From: Diphasiastrum complanatum
Lineage: Eukaryota; Streptophyta; Lycopodiopsida; Lycopodiales; Lycopodiaceae
NCBI GenBank assembly: GCA_029204225.1
Contig: CM055107.1
Span: 19,187,815 to 19,251,814, forward strand
Length of the DNA: 64,000 nt
Direction: 5' to 3'
Made by a program: the position numbers and the translations under genes. Under the pieces are notes generated by a model. That model ran no database searches, had not been told where the DNA came from, and saw nothing but the letters and a program-made list of their open reading frames with translations. This document shows positions 34,063-45,419 of this stretch, piece after piece; position 1 is the stretch's first letter, and each line of letters begins with the position of its first letter.

Positions 34063-34246
34063 TGTTTTTGAAAATGTCACGCTGTGCCGCCAAAATTGTC
34101 ACGCTGTGCTCGTAAAAAATGCCGTGCTTTTGCAAAGGCAAAAGCTAAAAAATGTCTAAAAAAAAATGGAAAAAAAACAACACATACAAGCCATTTTTTT
34201 TGGGGGCACGCGCACACACACATGTAATATTTTTTTCTCCCCCACC

Positions 34247-34308
<62 letters not shown>

Positions 34309-34639
34309 GTTGTGGTTGATCGAAGGCCTTTTGCTGGGGAAATGTGAGTTTTTTTATATGCATCGATTTCGTTCAGAAAGGCATATTGTATTTGTGGCTT
34401 TGGTTTGGTTCATGGTGGTGAAGATTGCAGCTCTTCTACTTTGCCCTTGCTATATCTTTGGACGTGTTTTGCCAGGGAATCAAGCCATTTGTTGGTTATC
34501 GCTGCGAAGGCTTGAAGGAGATCAATTTTTGAAGTTTGGATCAATTGGTTTTGTTTCGGTACGTAATGCCTTGTGCTCAGGTGTCCTTTGTATTATGGGA
34601 CCACCTCCAGGAGCATAATGTCCATCCAATTTTCTCTCT

Positions 34640-34800
34640 CCTAAGAATTTGTCATTCTCTCTCCTCTCTCCGGTGGAATTCACTTTCTCTCTCCTCTCTC
34701 CGGTGGAATTCACTTTCTCTCTCCTCTCTCCGATGGAATGCACGTTCTCTCTCCTCTCTCCGATTGATTGCACATTCTCTCTCCTCTCCGGTGGAATGTG
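34640..34800. repeat. 30-bp minisatellite, about five copies
   Basis: The unit is close to TTCTCTCTCCTCTCTCCGGT followed by GGAATTCAC. Repeat-length frames on both strands (for example GERREKVNST) are by-products of the 30-bp period. Confidence 0.85.
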
Positions 34801-34992
34801 CATGTGCTATGTGGCAGCCCATCATTGGCTGTCCACATCCACATTCCACCACAAACGTAAAAAAATTTGCGAAAAAAAAAAAGGCAAAAAATCAAAAAAA
34901 AAAAAAAAACTGGCCCACGCGTACGGCCGTACCGTACAGCCAAAAACCAAAAAAAAAAAAAAAAAAACCTTCACACAATGGCATTATGTAGG

Positions 34993-35019
34993 GGAAGGCC
35001 CGAAGCCCTCGGGCCTTCC
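34993..35019. repeat. 11-bp GC-rich hairpin
   Basis: GGAAGGCCCGA and TCGGGCCTTCC are exact inverted repeats around a 5-base loop. They sit in a short region rich in CCCTCGGG. Confidence 0.7.
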
Positions 35020-35300
35020 TTGCTGGTCGGGCCCTGCCCTCGGGCTCCCACCCTCGGGCAAGGGCCCTCCGTGCAATGAAGGCCCTCAGGCAAGCCCCCA
35101 CGTAACTTGCTTCACGAAAGCATACGATGGATCGCGGTTTCATGTGATGAGACCTATATTCATGCCATCTACGGCTTTATAATAATTTCTGCAGTTTTTG
35201 AAATGCTCAAGCCTCCTACCATTTTACTACTAACATTGGATCTAATCTGGAGTACGATACAGGCAGAAAGTGCAGCTCTTTTACTTTTTGTTCAAATTTA

Positions 35301-35563
35301 AGGGACATTACACAGAAGGGCTAGAGTTGATTGATTCTGTGTTGGATGTGGTTCGTTTGCAGGGTTTTCAAGTGTGTCATTCTCTTGGCGGAGGTACGGG
35401 TTCCGGAATGGGAATGCTTTTGATTTCTAAGATCAGAGAATAATATCCAGACAGAATGATGCTAACGTTTTCAATTTTTCTATCTTCAAACGTTTTGGAA
35501 ATCATCGTAGAACCATATAATGCTACGCTTCTGTTCATTGGTTATACGTTCAGAAGCACGATG
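35301..35563 (+). pseudogene. TUBB: beta-tubulin processed pseudogene fragment
   Basis: One frame reads [19 protein letters not shown], then [27 protein letters not shown], stop, [12 protein letters not shown] and VEPYNATL. These are beta-tubulin residues from about 105 to 190, including the GGGTGSG nucleotide-binding signature. Eight codons between DVVR and LQG (KEAENCDC in the family) are missing in frame, and one TAA interrupts. The fragment crosses the usual intron position near LQ/GFQ without an intron, so it is probably cDNA-derived. Both flanks leave the family abruptly. Confidence 0.85.
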
Positions 35564-35786
35564 TAATTTATCATGGCTGGGATACGATTTTATTAGGTGG
35601 TTGCATCAGCTCCCTAACAAGTACGTAGGGAAAAATAAAGGAAGAATAGATTATAATAAAGCCACCCAATAGCCCTATAAGTTCTAAAAGCCAAGGGAGG
35701 TTTACGTTGATCGTAGCAGATTTTATTGGGTGATTGCATCATCCTTTATGAGAGTAGACTACATAAAGAAAAAGACGGCCAGAAAA

Positions 35787-35790
<4 letters not shown>

Positions 35791-35830
<40 letters not shown>
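35791..35830. repeat. (GA)n microsatellite
   Basis: About 20 GA units. Confidence 0.95.
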
Positions 35831-35835
<5 letters not shown>

Positions 35836-36114
35836 CGAGCGAAGCCGCCGATCTGGTGTGGTGGAAGCGCGACACTGGTTCAGGCAGATCGATCATGCGG
35901 TGGTCTTTTTTACGAGGTTGGTTCTGTAGATATGAGCATTTTGGCAAGGATCTTGGCACGTTTGCAAGATCTTGTGGATACCATACTTGCTTTGTTACCA
36001 CGTTTGTGCTATTGGTTTAAGGCATCCCGAGCAGTGGCGGAGCATATTATTTTGTGTCTGCTGAGCTGGAGGGGATAAGAAGTCGATTTAGCTAAGTTTC
36101 AGTGTAAGCAGGTC

Positions 36115-36375
36115 TTACTCTCAAGAAAAACAGGCAACTAGAGGCTTGGTTTAAGTGGAAGCAGTCTGTGTTTCTTTCAAAAAGGAAAACAGGTGACTAG
36201 AGGCTTGGTTCAAGTGGAAGAAGTGTTTGTTCTTCTTTTCAGGAAAAAAACAGACGACTAGAAGCTTAGTTTAAGTGGAAGGAGTTCTTCTTTTCAAGAA
36301 AAACGGGTGACTAGAGGCTTGCTAAGTTCAGGTGGAAGTAGCGATTGTTCTTCTTTTGGAAAAAAATAGGCTACT
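36115..36375. repeat. tandem repeat of about 57 bp, four to five copies
   Basis: The recurring core is GACTAGAGGCTTGGTT followed by AAGTGGAAG, with intervening TTCTTTTCAAGAAAAAC. No coding signal is seen. Confidence 0.75.
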
Positions 36376-36569
36376 ACAATGAAGCCAAAGGTGTCAGGAA
36401 GTTACTAAGGTATGAAAACTAGTGAGATTTCTTTGACCACTAGTTCCAAAGCTTTCTATGATTAGATGTACTGCATACCTAGGTGAAACCCAAGAGAAAG
36501 TGTAGGTATCTTATTGATGTATGTTTTGGGTGGTTAGATTATGCTGAAAGAGAAACCAGGCTGCCTAGT

Positions 36570-37215
36570 GCATTCCGTCTGTGGTCCTCTACGGTCCTCC
36601 CACCGCGGCGGGAGGTTTTGAGGTCATCTGCGACCTCTGCAGTCTCTGTGGTCCTCTGTGGTCAACTACGGTCATCTGCGCCCTTCGCGGTCCCTAGTGC
36701 GCTCCATCTGTGGTCCTCTGCAGTCCTCTCGCTGCGATAGGAGATTTTGAGGGCATCTGCGACCTCTGCGGTCTACGGTCATCTACAATCTCTGCGGTGC
36801 TCTACAGTCATCTACGGTCATCTGCGACCTCTGCAGTCTAAGCGGTGTTCTACGGTTTAGGGTGCAGTCCATCTGTGGTCCTTTGCGGTCATCTGCGGTC
36901 CTCTGGGGCCCCTAATGCGGTCCGTCTGTGGTCGTCTGCGGTCTTCTCGCCGCGGTGGGAGGTTCTGAGGCCATCTGCGACCTCTGCGGTCATCTATGAT
37001 CTCTGCGGTCAACTACGGTCATCTGCGACGTCTACGGTCTAAGCGGTCCTTTGTGGTTTAGGGTGCAGTCCATCTGTGGTCATCTGTGGTCCTCTAGGGT
37101 CCCTAATGCGGTCCGTCTGTGGTCGTCTGCGGTCCTCCCGTCGCGGCGGGAGGTTCTAAGGCCTCTGTGGTCCCTAGTGCGGTCCATCTACAGTCCCTCT
37201 GCGGAATTTAGCAGT
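36570..37215. repeat. GTCCTCTGCGGTC minisatellite with embedded palindromes
   Basis: Short degenerate units (GGTCCTCTGCGGTC, GGTCATCTGCGACC) are packed head to tail. Four copies of the CCTCCCGCCGCGGCGGGAGG palindrome family are embedded, near 36598, 36725, 36943 and 37136. Frames here are repeat artefacts. Confidence 0.85.
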
Positions 37216-37491
37216 ATGTGAACCACGATTGAATTGGGTATGACATGATTGCGTACTATAAAACTCATGCATACACAAATATTATAAAACTTCTAGCAAA
37301 CATATCATAGTAGAAAACCTTTCCAAATCAATTAAAATGTATCTAACATTCATAAAAAATGACACATTCATAGTAAATCTTTCTTCAAACTGTATTCCTT
37401 TGTTAAATTGTCAACATTAGCGATAACCTACCGCCTGAGGTATGAAGCACTTAATTTGCCTTTACTATTTAGGCATAACAACCATTAGAAA

Positions 37492-40448
37492 CTATAATGT
37501 CTCTATGTTTACATCCATTTCTCTCTCATCAGACTCCTCAGACCCATAACTTGAGTCTTCAGATGAATTTGTATCTGATTCAGGTGATTCCAAACGGTCT
37601 TGATGTGCTAGGAAGGACTGAGTCATATCTATATTTTTTGGAGTATCGATACTCAGTATAGTCCGACCGGTGTTGTTCATGAGCTCTGCCACATAGTATG
37701 ACATTCTATATAAGCACATAGACCAATTTGGAGCAGAAAAGGATCCAATAATGCTGCTAACACCTCGCCAATGCTTTGCTTTCTTTTTGTGGTCTGGCTT
37801 ACATGACACAAAATGTTTTGCCGATTTTCCACTATCTCCAAAACACAACCTCAACAGTTTAAATTTGCTTTGCACGCACTCCCTGACATCATTCGGGGAC
37901 TCAGCATTGTAAAGAACAAATAAAACAGGCTGCAGGTTCGGAACAGTTATATTATTCTCTTTCAATGGAGTTGCTCGTAGTAACCCTCAAAAACAGAACA
38001 ATGGACATCATGCATTGCTTTGATGCTTGATTTGATACCCTCTTTCCTATTGTGATCCAAAAAGAGAACAATCACACAGACTTTGTGTTGTGGAATGACA
38101 GTTATCAAACAATGCCGGACCATTGACAAAATGCAATTGAATTCTAAAGACTCCAAGTTATCAAATATATACAATGTGGGATGCTCCCACAGCGAAGAAG
38201 GAAGTGTCATGGAACTTGATTCTTCAGCTCCACAATAGATGGCCTCCTCATTTTTTGAAGTTTTTACTTTGCAGAAGAACCTCCATCGGTGCTAGTAGAG
38301 GTCCCATTTTCATGCTCAGTATTGTGGACGGCAAGATATTTTTGTTTAATATTTTCTGCAGCTGCTCTCAAGGGCTTAGGTATAATACCAATCAATTTTG
38401 AAGTTATACCTTTGCCTTTTCCATAGTGCGCTCTAACCCAATTCCGACAAAAAGTTGGGTCGATGATTTTTGAGAGTTGTTTTATGTTCTCTTTATTGTA
38501 GTCCACATCTGAAGACAAGTCTTCTTCTATAGTAAGGAAATACTGTACAACACTTAGTGCATCCATCTCACGAACCATAAGAAGAACTCCGTCATCAATG
38601 TGTTTTTCTCTGTTTTTTCTTCCAAAATACAATTCTCCATTTACAAGCTTCTTTAGGATACGATTGCACATGGCGTCCGGCATATACCTCAAACATCTGA
38701 ACAACCGAATAGATATCGGTTTGTTTTTTGTCTTCCTCGATCCCAATGCAGGTTCGTCGTAGCAAATTTGATCATTTACATACAATTTCATGACTTGCAT
38801 ATAATTATTGAATGTTTCATCTGAACGAAAGATTATTATTGTGTACTCCTCAAATTTCTCATACAAAGATGTAATTGTGTGTTGTCCTAACAAAGATCCA
38901 ACATTACTACTGCCAAGGACACCGCGCAAACCGAGGTGAAATGCTCTCATCTGTTTCAGTTGCTCAGGATTTAGCTTCACTCCTTTAACAAAGGGTGGTC
39001 GACTCAATGAGATCCGTACATCACGTGCACGCTCCATGATTTCAGGCAGAGTGCTCTTTTTTTCTTTTCTCTTCTGTTTCTTATTTGAATGTGATTCAAG
39101 AATGTAACGAGATGCATTCTTAAATATACATATCTTGGCATGCACAAACCTAAAAGTGGCATCAATTATCCGAGGATGTATCCTATTTTGATTTAATGCA
39201 ACCTTTGCCAATTCATTACATGCATAACAAAAATGTTGACCGTCGATAGGCTCAAAAATACAAAAAGACAAAAAGCGATTTTTACACAATCCATCCAATC
39301 TGGATCCAGGATTGAGATCCACCTCCTTTGGGTAAGTGTCTGTGTAGACCTACTCATTCTCTTATTTGTCAACACGCATGAATTCACAATACATCTTTTC
39401 AAATATAATGGGGCCTTCAAAAATAATTTCTTCCTCATCACCTTTCTTGAATGAAATTGGCCTTAAAGTGACGTTGATTGATGCGGGTGGTGGACTATTG
39501 GGCTTGCTCAAATCAGCAAACACTCAGCAAATGAGTGATCCAAAGCCCGTTGGTTCGTGAAAAGTGAGGCACGCTGGATATTTTTGCTTTCTATACGATA
39601 CATTGTATTTTTATCCCATATGTACCCGATGTCATCAATTATAAAATTATCTAGATTGACATTTGCATCACTCTCAAAATCAGGGATTTGCTCTGCCTCG
39701 ACCGTACGCCCTTCATCGTCTGATACATTGCAATAAGAGCCGGATTGCATTCCCGATCGATCCACTCTCAGCTCCAAAGGTCTTTTCTCGGCGGTCCCAA
39801 CAGCTTTTGCGAATTCTCTTCCAATTTGAACCTCCCGACTTTCTTTCCTAGATCATGAAGTGGTTACTTTTCTCCTTCTTTTCGAAGCTTGTTTTTCAAG
39901 TTCTTTAGGAGAGGGATTTGTTTATGTACATGGAACAATTTCCATTCCTATTACATCTTCAATCATAGAAACTGCAGCAGATCCAATAGTTGCAACATCA
40001 GAAAAAACACTTTCTATTCCCTCAGCTTCCATCAATAGCTTATGTTTGTTACATAGGGCCATCAATCCATTAAAGAGGGAACCCTCATAGTTAAGAATAA
40101 ACTCATTTGAGTCATGAGTTGGTGGCTCAGTAGTAAAATGTGCAGTGTCCGCACAAGACAAAATAACATGACGCTCAGAACCATCTTGGCCGCGAGTCAT
40201 AAACTCAGTTGTGTCGAAAGTAAATTCGTCTTGAAGGTAGATACCATGAATTACGCCAAGACTTTCAACATTATCCATGGAAAATTCAAGATCGCCAATT
40301 GATTTACTGGATATTACCACAAAGGCTTTCACATGAGGTCCACTTGAGCTTGGTTTATGAAGTATCTTCCAACCTCTGATAAGATATAATGGAGAGGCAT
40401 TCTTGGAGGGCCTGAAAACGGTTTGGTCTGCGGTGTAGAAAGCCTGCA
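37492..40448 (-). pseudogene. unrecognised multi-block gene, decayed
   Basis: I do not recognise the family. Leftward, a splice-acceptor-like TGTATTTTTTGCAG precedes AFYTADQTVFRPSK (40448), so an upstream exon is likely. The first block runs to about 39922. The same frame continues through a TAA and a TGA to about 39508, and a frame change leads to EEEIIFEGPIIFEKMYCEF. Two further stops follow and then a long block (39322-38264) with DGQHFCYACNELA, HPRIIDATFRFVHAK, SLYEKFEEYTIIIF, EKHIDDGVLLMVREMDA and NWVRAHYGKGKG. Single-base shifts lead to PTLYIFDNLESLEFN (38180) and FSAPNWSMCLYRMSYYVAELM (37735). An acidic Ser/Glu tail ends it at 37492. Restoring each break gives continuous protein-like sequence of roughly 900 residues. 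The Cys/His block near 39250 could bind zinc. Confidence 0.6.
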
Positions 40449-40521
40449 AAAAATACAGTTCAAATTATAAGTCAAATAGAATGTATAAAAAGTTTTCATG
40501 CAAAGTAAGATTGAGGGCCTA

Positions 40522-40530
<9 letters not shown>

Positions 40531-40569
<39 letters not shown>
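40531..40569. repeat. (TA)n microsatellite
   Basis: About 19 TA units, upstream of the leftward gene and probably inside its intron. Confidence 0.95.
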
Positions 40570-40576
<7 letters not shown>

Positions 40577-40597
40577 AATCAAATATAGATCCTCAGT

Positions 40598-41480
40598 ACC
40601 TCCCGCTGTGGCGGGAGGTTTTCATTTTTTTTATTACGTATGTATATATTTGTATACATATAGTTATATACATATACTTATATATATGTGAACTCGAAAC
40701 CTCCCGCCGCGACGAGAGGTTCTGATTTAGTTTATTTAAACTCAGCTAAAGGAAAATCATGAACTGAGAAAATTCAAGATGGGGAGCTCAGAACCTCCTG
40801 CCGTGGCGGGAGGTTATGATTTAGTTTATTTAAACTCAGCTAAAGAAAAATCACGAACTGAAAAAATTGAGAAAATTCAAGATGGGGAACTCATAACCTC
40901 CCGCCGCGACGGAGGGTTCTGAAATATTTTTCATTTAAAAAAATCAATTTCATTATACAAAAAATATCACTGATTATGTTTGATAAGTAGTTGTTGGCTA
41001 GTGCTCTGCGCTTCCTCCACAGTTCCTCTGCAGTCCCTATGCGACCCTCAACGGTCCACACGCCACGATGGGTGCTCCCTCTGCGATCCTCTGAGGTCCA
41101 TCTCTAGTCCTATGTGACCCTCAACGGTCCTGTGCGGTTCCTCTGATGTCCTGTGCAGTCCCTAATGTGGTCCATAATGACTCTCTAATGCGGTCCTTTG
41201 TGGTCCCTAATGGGGAAATCGAAACCTCCCGCCGCGGCGGGAGGTTTTGATGTTTTTTTACACTCAACTAATGTTCAATGGGATACTCTGATGGAATGCC
41301 GCGACGGGAAGTTCTGATGTTTTTTTACACTCAGCTAATGTTCAATGGAGAACTCAGAACCTCCCGCCACGGCGGGAGGTTCTGATATAGTTTTTCTACA
41401 CTCAGCTAATGTTCAATGGAGAACTACGAAAATTGAAAATGGGGAACTCAGAACCTCCCACGCGGCGGGAGGTTTTGATA
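40598..41480. repeat. palindrome array, right set 1
   Basis: Copies of the CCTCCCGCCGCGGCGGGAGG palindrome lie near 40601, 40699, 40795, 40896, 41225, 41296 (partial), 41359 and 41454. Most carry AGAAC/GTTCT extensions giving 30-32-bp near-perfect palindromes. The spacers themselves repeat (TTTAAACTCAGCTAA and ACACTCAGCTAATGTTCAATG). A GTCC-type minisatellite fills 41000-41220. Confidence 0.85.
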
Positions 41481-41539
41481 TTTTTTTCATGAAAAAAATT
41501 CAATTCATAAAAATGATCTTCAGTATAAATTTATAGCTT

Positions 41540-41790
41540 ATGTCTTTTTAAAATTGAACAAAAAATACCAATGATTTGGACTTTTGCTTGCAAGTAAATT
41601 GATGGTTCCAAAATTGGTTTGTGGAGTTATGCTTAGAACACTTAGAATCAAAACGAGAATGCGAAGTCTATGGAGGGTAGGGGTTTTACTTATACCATTT
41701 TTTGATGGATAGATGTATACGGCACTTATGGGATATACCATTTGCCACTTCTCACTGCCTTATCACGCAAAGCTATTTCAGCATCTCATA
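41540..41790. other. unique-looking spacer
   Basis: Only short frames occur between two palindrome sets. No gene recognised. Confidence 0.4.
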
Positions 41791-41794
41791 TATT

Positions 41795-42480
41795 TCGTCC
41801 CTTTGCGATCCTCCCGCCACGGCGGGAGGTTCTGACTTCCGCGGTCCTCTGCGGTCCCTTTGCAATTCTTTGAGGTTCCTCTGCGGTCCACTGTAAGCTC
41901 TACGGTCCTCCCCCCCACGGCGGGAGGTTCTGACTTCTGCGGTCCCTTTGCGATCCTCTGAGGTTCCTCTGGGATCCTCTACGACCTCTGCAGTCCTCCC
42001 GCCACGGCGGGAGGTTTCGACTTCCGCGGTCCTTTGTGGTCCCTTTGCGATCCTCTGAGGCCTCTGCGGTCCTCCCGCCACGGCGGGAGATTTTGACTTC
42101 TGCGGTCCCTCTGCGGTCCTCTGAGGTTCCTCTAAGGTCCTATGTGACCCTCTGCGGTCCCTATGTTGTCTCTAATGCGGTTCCTCTACGGTCCTTCGCG
42201 GTCCCTAATGTGGTTCCTCTGTAGTCCAATGCGGTCCCTAATGTGATCCTTCTGCTATCCCTAATGCGGTTCCTTTGTGGTCCTCTGCGGTCCTCCCACC
42301 GCGGCGAGAGGTTCACTTCGATTTTTTTTTTAACCAAAAAATAGAACGCTTTGAATTTTTTTACCCAAAAATTAATGAGAACCTCCCACTGCAGCGGGAG
42401 GACCACAGAGGGACCGCATTAGGGACCGCGGAGGACCGCAGAGGTCGCAGAGCGTCGCATAGGACCTTACGGTTTCTCAA
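41795..42480. repeat. palindrome array, right set 2, in GTCCTCTGCGGTCC minisatellite
   Basis: Palindrome copies lie near 41811, 41909, 41997, 42073, 42291 and 42382. Several have the central CG changed to CA, giving CCGCCACGGCGG, a one-base break in symmetry consistent with CpG deamination. The last copy is followed by the minisatellite in the opposite orientation (GGACCGCAGAGG). Confidence 0.85.
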
Positions 42481-42484
42481 TCAT

Positions 42485-43525
42485 GTTAACTATAAAGATG
42501 GGGATTGGGTTTATCTATCTTTGTGGATAGATGTTCATTTGCTTATGGGATTTATGAACTGCCACGTGTCAACAACGTGTTGAACTCATAAAAAAACCAA
42601 TGTAATTGATTTTGGCTTGTTTGGCTAGTTGTAATTGTGGTAAAGAGCCACAATTCTTGGAATGGACGATTTCAAAATCTATATATACTCATGAGTTCTG
42701 TCATGCCTCTAGAAATACTTATGAGATAATTGTTGTCTTCTTCTTGTGCTCTCCTCTCCTTGTTTTTTGAAAGACATATATAATTAAAAATTGCACACAA
42801 AATATAAAGACATAAATAACTTTTAAAAACAGAAAACTGAAAATTAGTAAAATTAAATGATGAATAACACTAAATGTCCACTAAACAAAAGTCATAAATT
42901 TATAACCCAAAAATAAATAAAAGAATAAACAAATTACAAGAATAAAATTGAAAGAAATTAAAAGAATATAGAAATAGTATTACATAATCATAACATTTAT
43001 AGATTAAATATTCAAAAAAGTGAATAAAATCTAAAATATAAAATAACTTTAATAATACAAAGAAAATTGAATATAATCAAAATAATTATAAAATAACTAG
43101 AAAAATATATCAATAAAAAAATAATATAACTATTAACAAATCATCAAAAAACTCAAATATATCTATTAATAAATCATAAAAATTTAATAAATTAATTATT
43201 TACTAAAATATTAGAATAAAACTCTAAATAAATAGAATAAAAAATAGCACAATAAATTAGATACATAAAAATGGAATACAACAAAATAAACTCTCAAAAT
43301 AAATGTATCAATATTAAAACTTAAAAAAAAAATCACAAAAAAAAATATAAACAAATACAATAAAATAATGAGAATAAAAAAGTACAAAACGTATTAAAAA
43401 ATTAATTAAAAAACAATTACTATTTTAAAAAATAATCAAAAATAAAATCTATAAAGCTAAGAAAAAAACAAAAACTTTAAAAGAATAATGGAAAATATTA
43501 ATACAAGTTACAAGAGAAAAAAGCA
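42485..43525. other. AT-rich low-complexity region
   Basis: 42780-43500 consists mostly of A-rich strings such as AATAAATAAAAGAATAAA. No gene recognised. Confidence 0.6.
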
Positions 43526-43529
43526 TTTA

Positions 43530-44225
43530 AGGTCAAGGACTAAGGGCCTTGGGTTAAGGACTAATCGCCTACGGTCATGGCATTGGTCCAAGGGCAAAGA
43601 ATCAAGGGCTAAGGGCTAATTGCCGACAACCAAGGGCTAAGGGCCAGTAGCTAAGAACTAAGCTCCAACGACTAAGGGTCAAGGTCTAGGGACAAACGGT
43701 CAAGGGTCATGGTCTAAGGACCATGGGCCAACTGGCTTAGGACTGAGGGTCGAGACCCAATGGCCAAGAACTAAGGGCAAAGAGGCAAGGGCTAAGGGCC
43801 AATTGTCGACTACCGAGGGGTAAGTGTCAGTGGCTAAGAACTTAGGGTCATCGGCTAAGGGTAAAGGTCTTAAGACTAAGGGCTAACTAACTAAGGACTG
43901 AGGGCCAACTAGCTAAAGACTAACTTGGGCCAACTAGCTAAGGACCAAGGGTTGAGGGCCAACATCTAAGGGTTAAGACTAAGGGCCAACTAGTTGAGGG
44001 CTAAGGGCTAAGGGCCTAGATATTAGCGCCAACAGCTAAGGGTCAAGGTCTAAGGACTGAGGGCCCACTAGTTAAGGACTGAGGGCCCACTAGTTAAGGA
44101 CTGAGGGCCAAGGTCTAAGGATTGAGGGCCAACTAGCTAAGGACTGAGGGCCAAGGTCTAAGGATTGAGGGCCAACTAGCCAAGGGTCGAGGGCCAATGT
44201 CTACAGGCTAAGACTAAGGGACAAC
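43530..44225. repeat. CTAAGGGCCAACTAG minisatellite
   Basis: About 700 bp of degenerate units built from AAGGGCCAACTAGCTAAGG and GACTGAGGGCCAAGGTCT. Near-identical 50-bp sub-blocks at about 44090-44180 indicate recent local expansion. Confidence 0.85.
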
Positions 44226-44417
44226 TATGCTTGTGGCACATAACATATTTCAGACTGTTGAAATGGGATTTTTTATGGTCGAATACACGCATGAAGACAT
44301 CGATCAAGTTTTAGTGTAATCTCTAGGGCATTGAAATGTAAATCCGTTCTTATTATGCCTGATATGTTAGGACGAATTGGCCAGAAGATAGGTGGTGGTC
44401 GTACTGAAAGTATTTAA

Positions 44418-45419
44418 GTGAAGTTGTTAGAACGAATGGTGGATTGGAAAGGATTCATAGAGCCATTTATTGTTCGTGGAAATGATGGTCTAGAAGGACA
44501 CACCAATCCTCACTACTTTCGTTTTCAAATGTTGAATGGCGAACCAACCATGCAGTGGAAGTATTATTGCACTGATGGAGACGATACATGGAGTGAACCT
44601 TTCAGATTGTTGCACTCTTTGTCTTCAAAAGAGGAAGCGATCTTTTTGGCACCCACAAATGAACTGGACAATGATGAGATGAAAGGATTGATACCCTTTC
44701 ATAAATACGGACAATATATGTGTGAGAAGTATACAGAATTTAAAGATCAAAATTTCTCATCTGTGGATGAAACCACAAAACTTCTTGAGTACTTCACAAA
44801 GCAAAAGAATTTGCCACTATCAACATACAACCAAACAACGTTTTGGCCACAATCTTTTACACTTGCTTTTCAACCTTCAAGATGCATGCCTTCTAATGTG
44901 AACAATGAAGTCGAAATGGATACAATAGAACTCTTACCTCGTCGTTATTGCGGACGGAAAGGAGATGCACCATTATCGGAATTCATACCCAGTAGAGAGG
45001 TTGCAATGAACAAATTTGTTGCAGTACGACCTCCAGATGAAGATATTGCAGCGGGAGCCGCATTTTGGATGGCAAAGGTTGTCGGAGTAGAGACCAATGC
45101 TGATGGTATGGTCACTTCACTCAAAGCATTATGGTATGAACCTAAATCCACTCGGAGACGTGGAAACAATCCAATTGACAACAAAGAATTATACGAAGAC
45201 TGTCTTTCAAAAGACTGGGTTCCAAACAATGACGGTGTAGAAGATGTAGATATTGATGCTGTGATTTATGCATGGAAAACCAAGGCAAAAAAGATGGTAA
45301 AGAAACATGGATATGATGTCGAAAGATCAATATCTATTCCAGAAATCTCTCGAGCACACATCAAGGAGTATTTGTACAAATTGGTTGATGCATGTGCAGC
45401 TGATGTTGATGAGTACTAG
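44418..45419 (+). CDS. unrecognised 333-codon open frame, possible BAH/chromatin-reader-like
   Basis: I do not recognise the family. The frame is open for 333 codons and may extend upstream beyond 44418, as the first codon is only the first ATG-type start. Visible features are HYFRFQMLNGEP and MQWKYYCTDGDDTWSEPF (residues 30-62), and LIPFHKYGQYMCEKY near 100. LPRRYCGRKGDAPL lies near 175. Then NKFVAVRPPDED, FWMAKVVGVETN and TSLKALWYEP fall at about residues 197-245. This last block (a start like 'FVAVRPxDE', a W-rich strand, then KALWYEP) loosely recalls BAH or other reader modules that regulate access to chromatin; that is inference. It points away from the unrecognised leftward gene across the palindrome arrays. 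Intact coding in such a decayed window is notable. Confidence 0.55.
   Translation: MKLLERMVDWKGFIEPFIVRGNDGLEGHTNPHYFRFQMLNGEPTMQWKYYCTDGDDTWSEPFRLLHSLSSKEEAIFLAPTNELDNDEMKGLIPFHKYGQYMCEKYTEFKDQNFSSVDETTKLLEYFTKQKNLPLSTYNQTTFWPQSFTLAFQPSRCMPSNVNNEVEMDTIELLPRRYCGRKGDAPLSEFIPSREVAMNKFVAVRPPDEDIAAGAAFWMAKVVGVETNADGMVTSLKALWYEPKSTRRRGNNPIDNKELYEDCLSKDWVPNNDGVEDVDIDAVIYAWKTKAKKMVKKHGYDVERSISIPEISRAHIKEYLYKLVDACAADVDEY

Noticed and set aside
34522-34852. Frames with GERREKVNST-type 10-residue repeats
   Set aside because: The period is exactly the 30-bp DNA minisatellite and frames are open on both strands, so protein repeats are a by-product.
36843-37070. TTTAGGG strings that could be interstitial telomere repeats
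   Set aside because: They occur singly inside GTCC-type repeats and never in tandem.
36590-42400. CRISPR-like array (repeated palindromes separated by spacers)
   Set aside because: Repeat spacing is irregular, spacers are themselves repetitive, the genome is eukaryotic and no cas gene is present.
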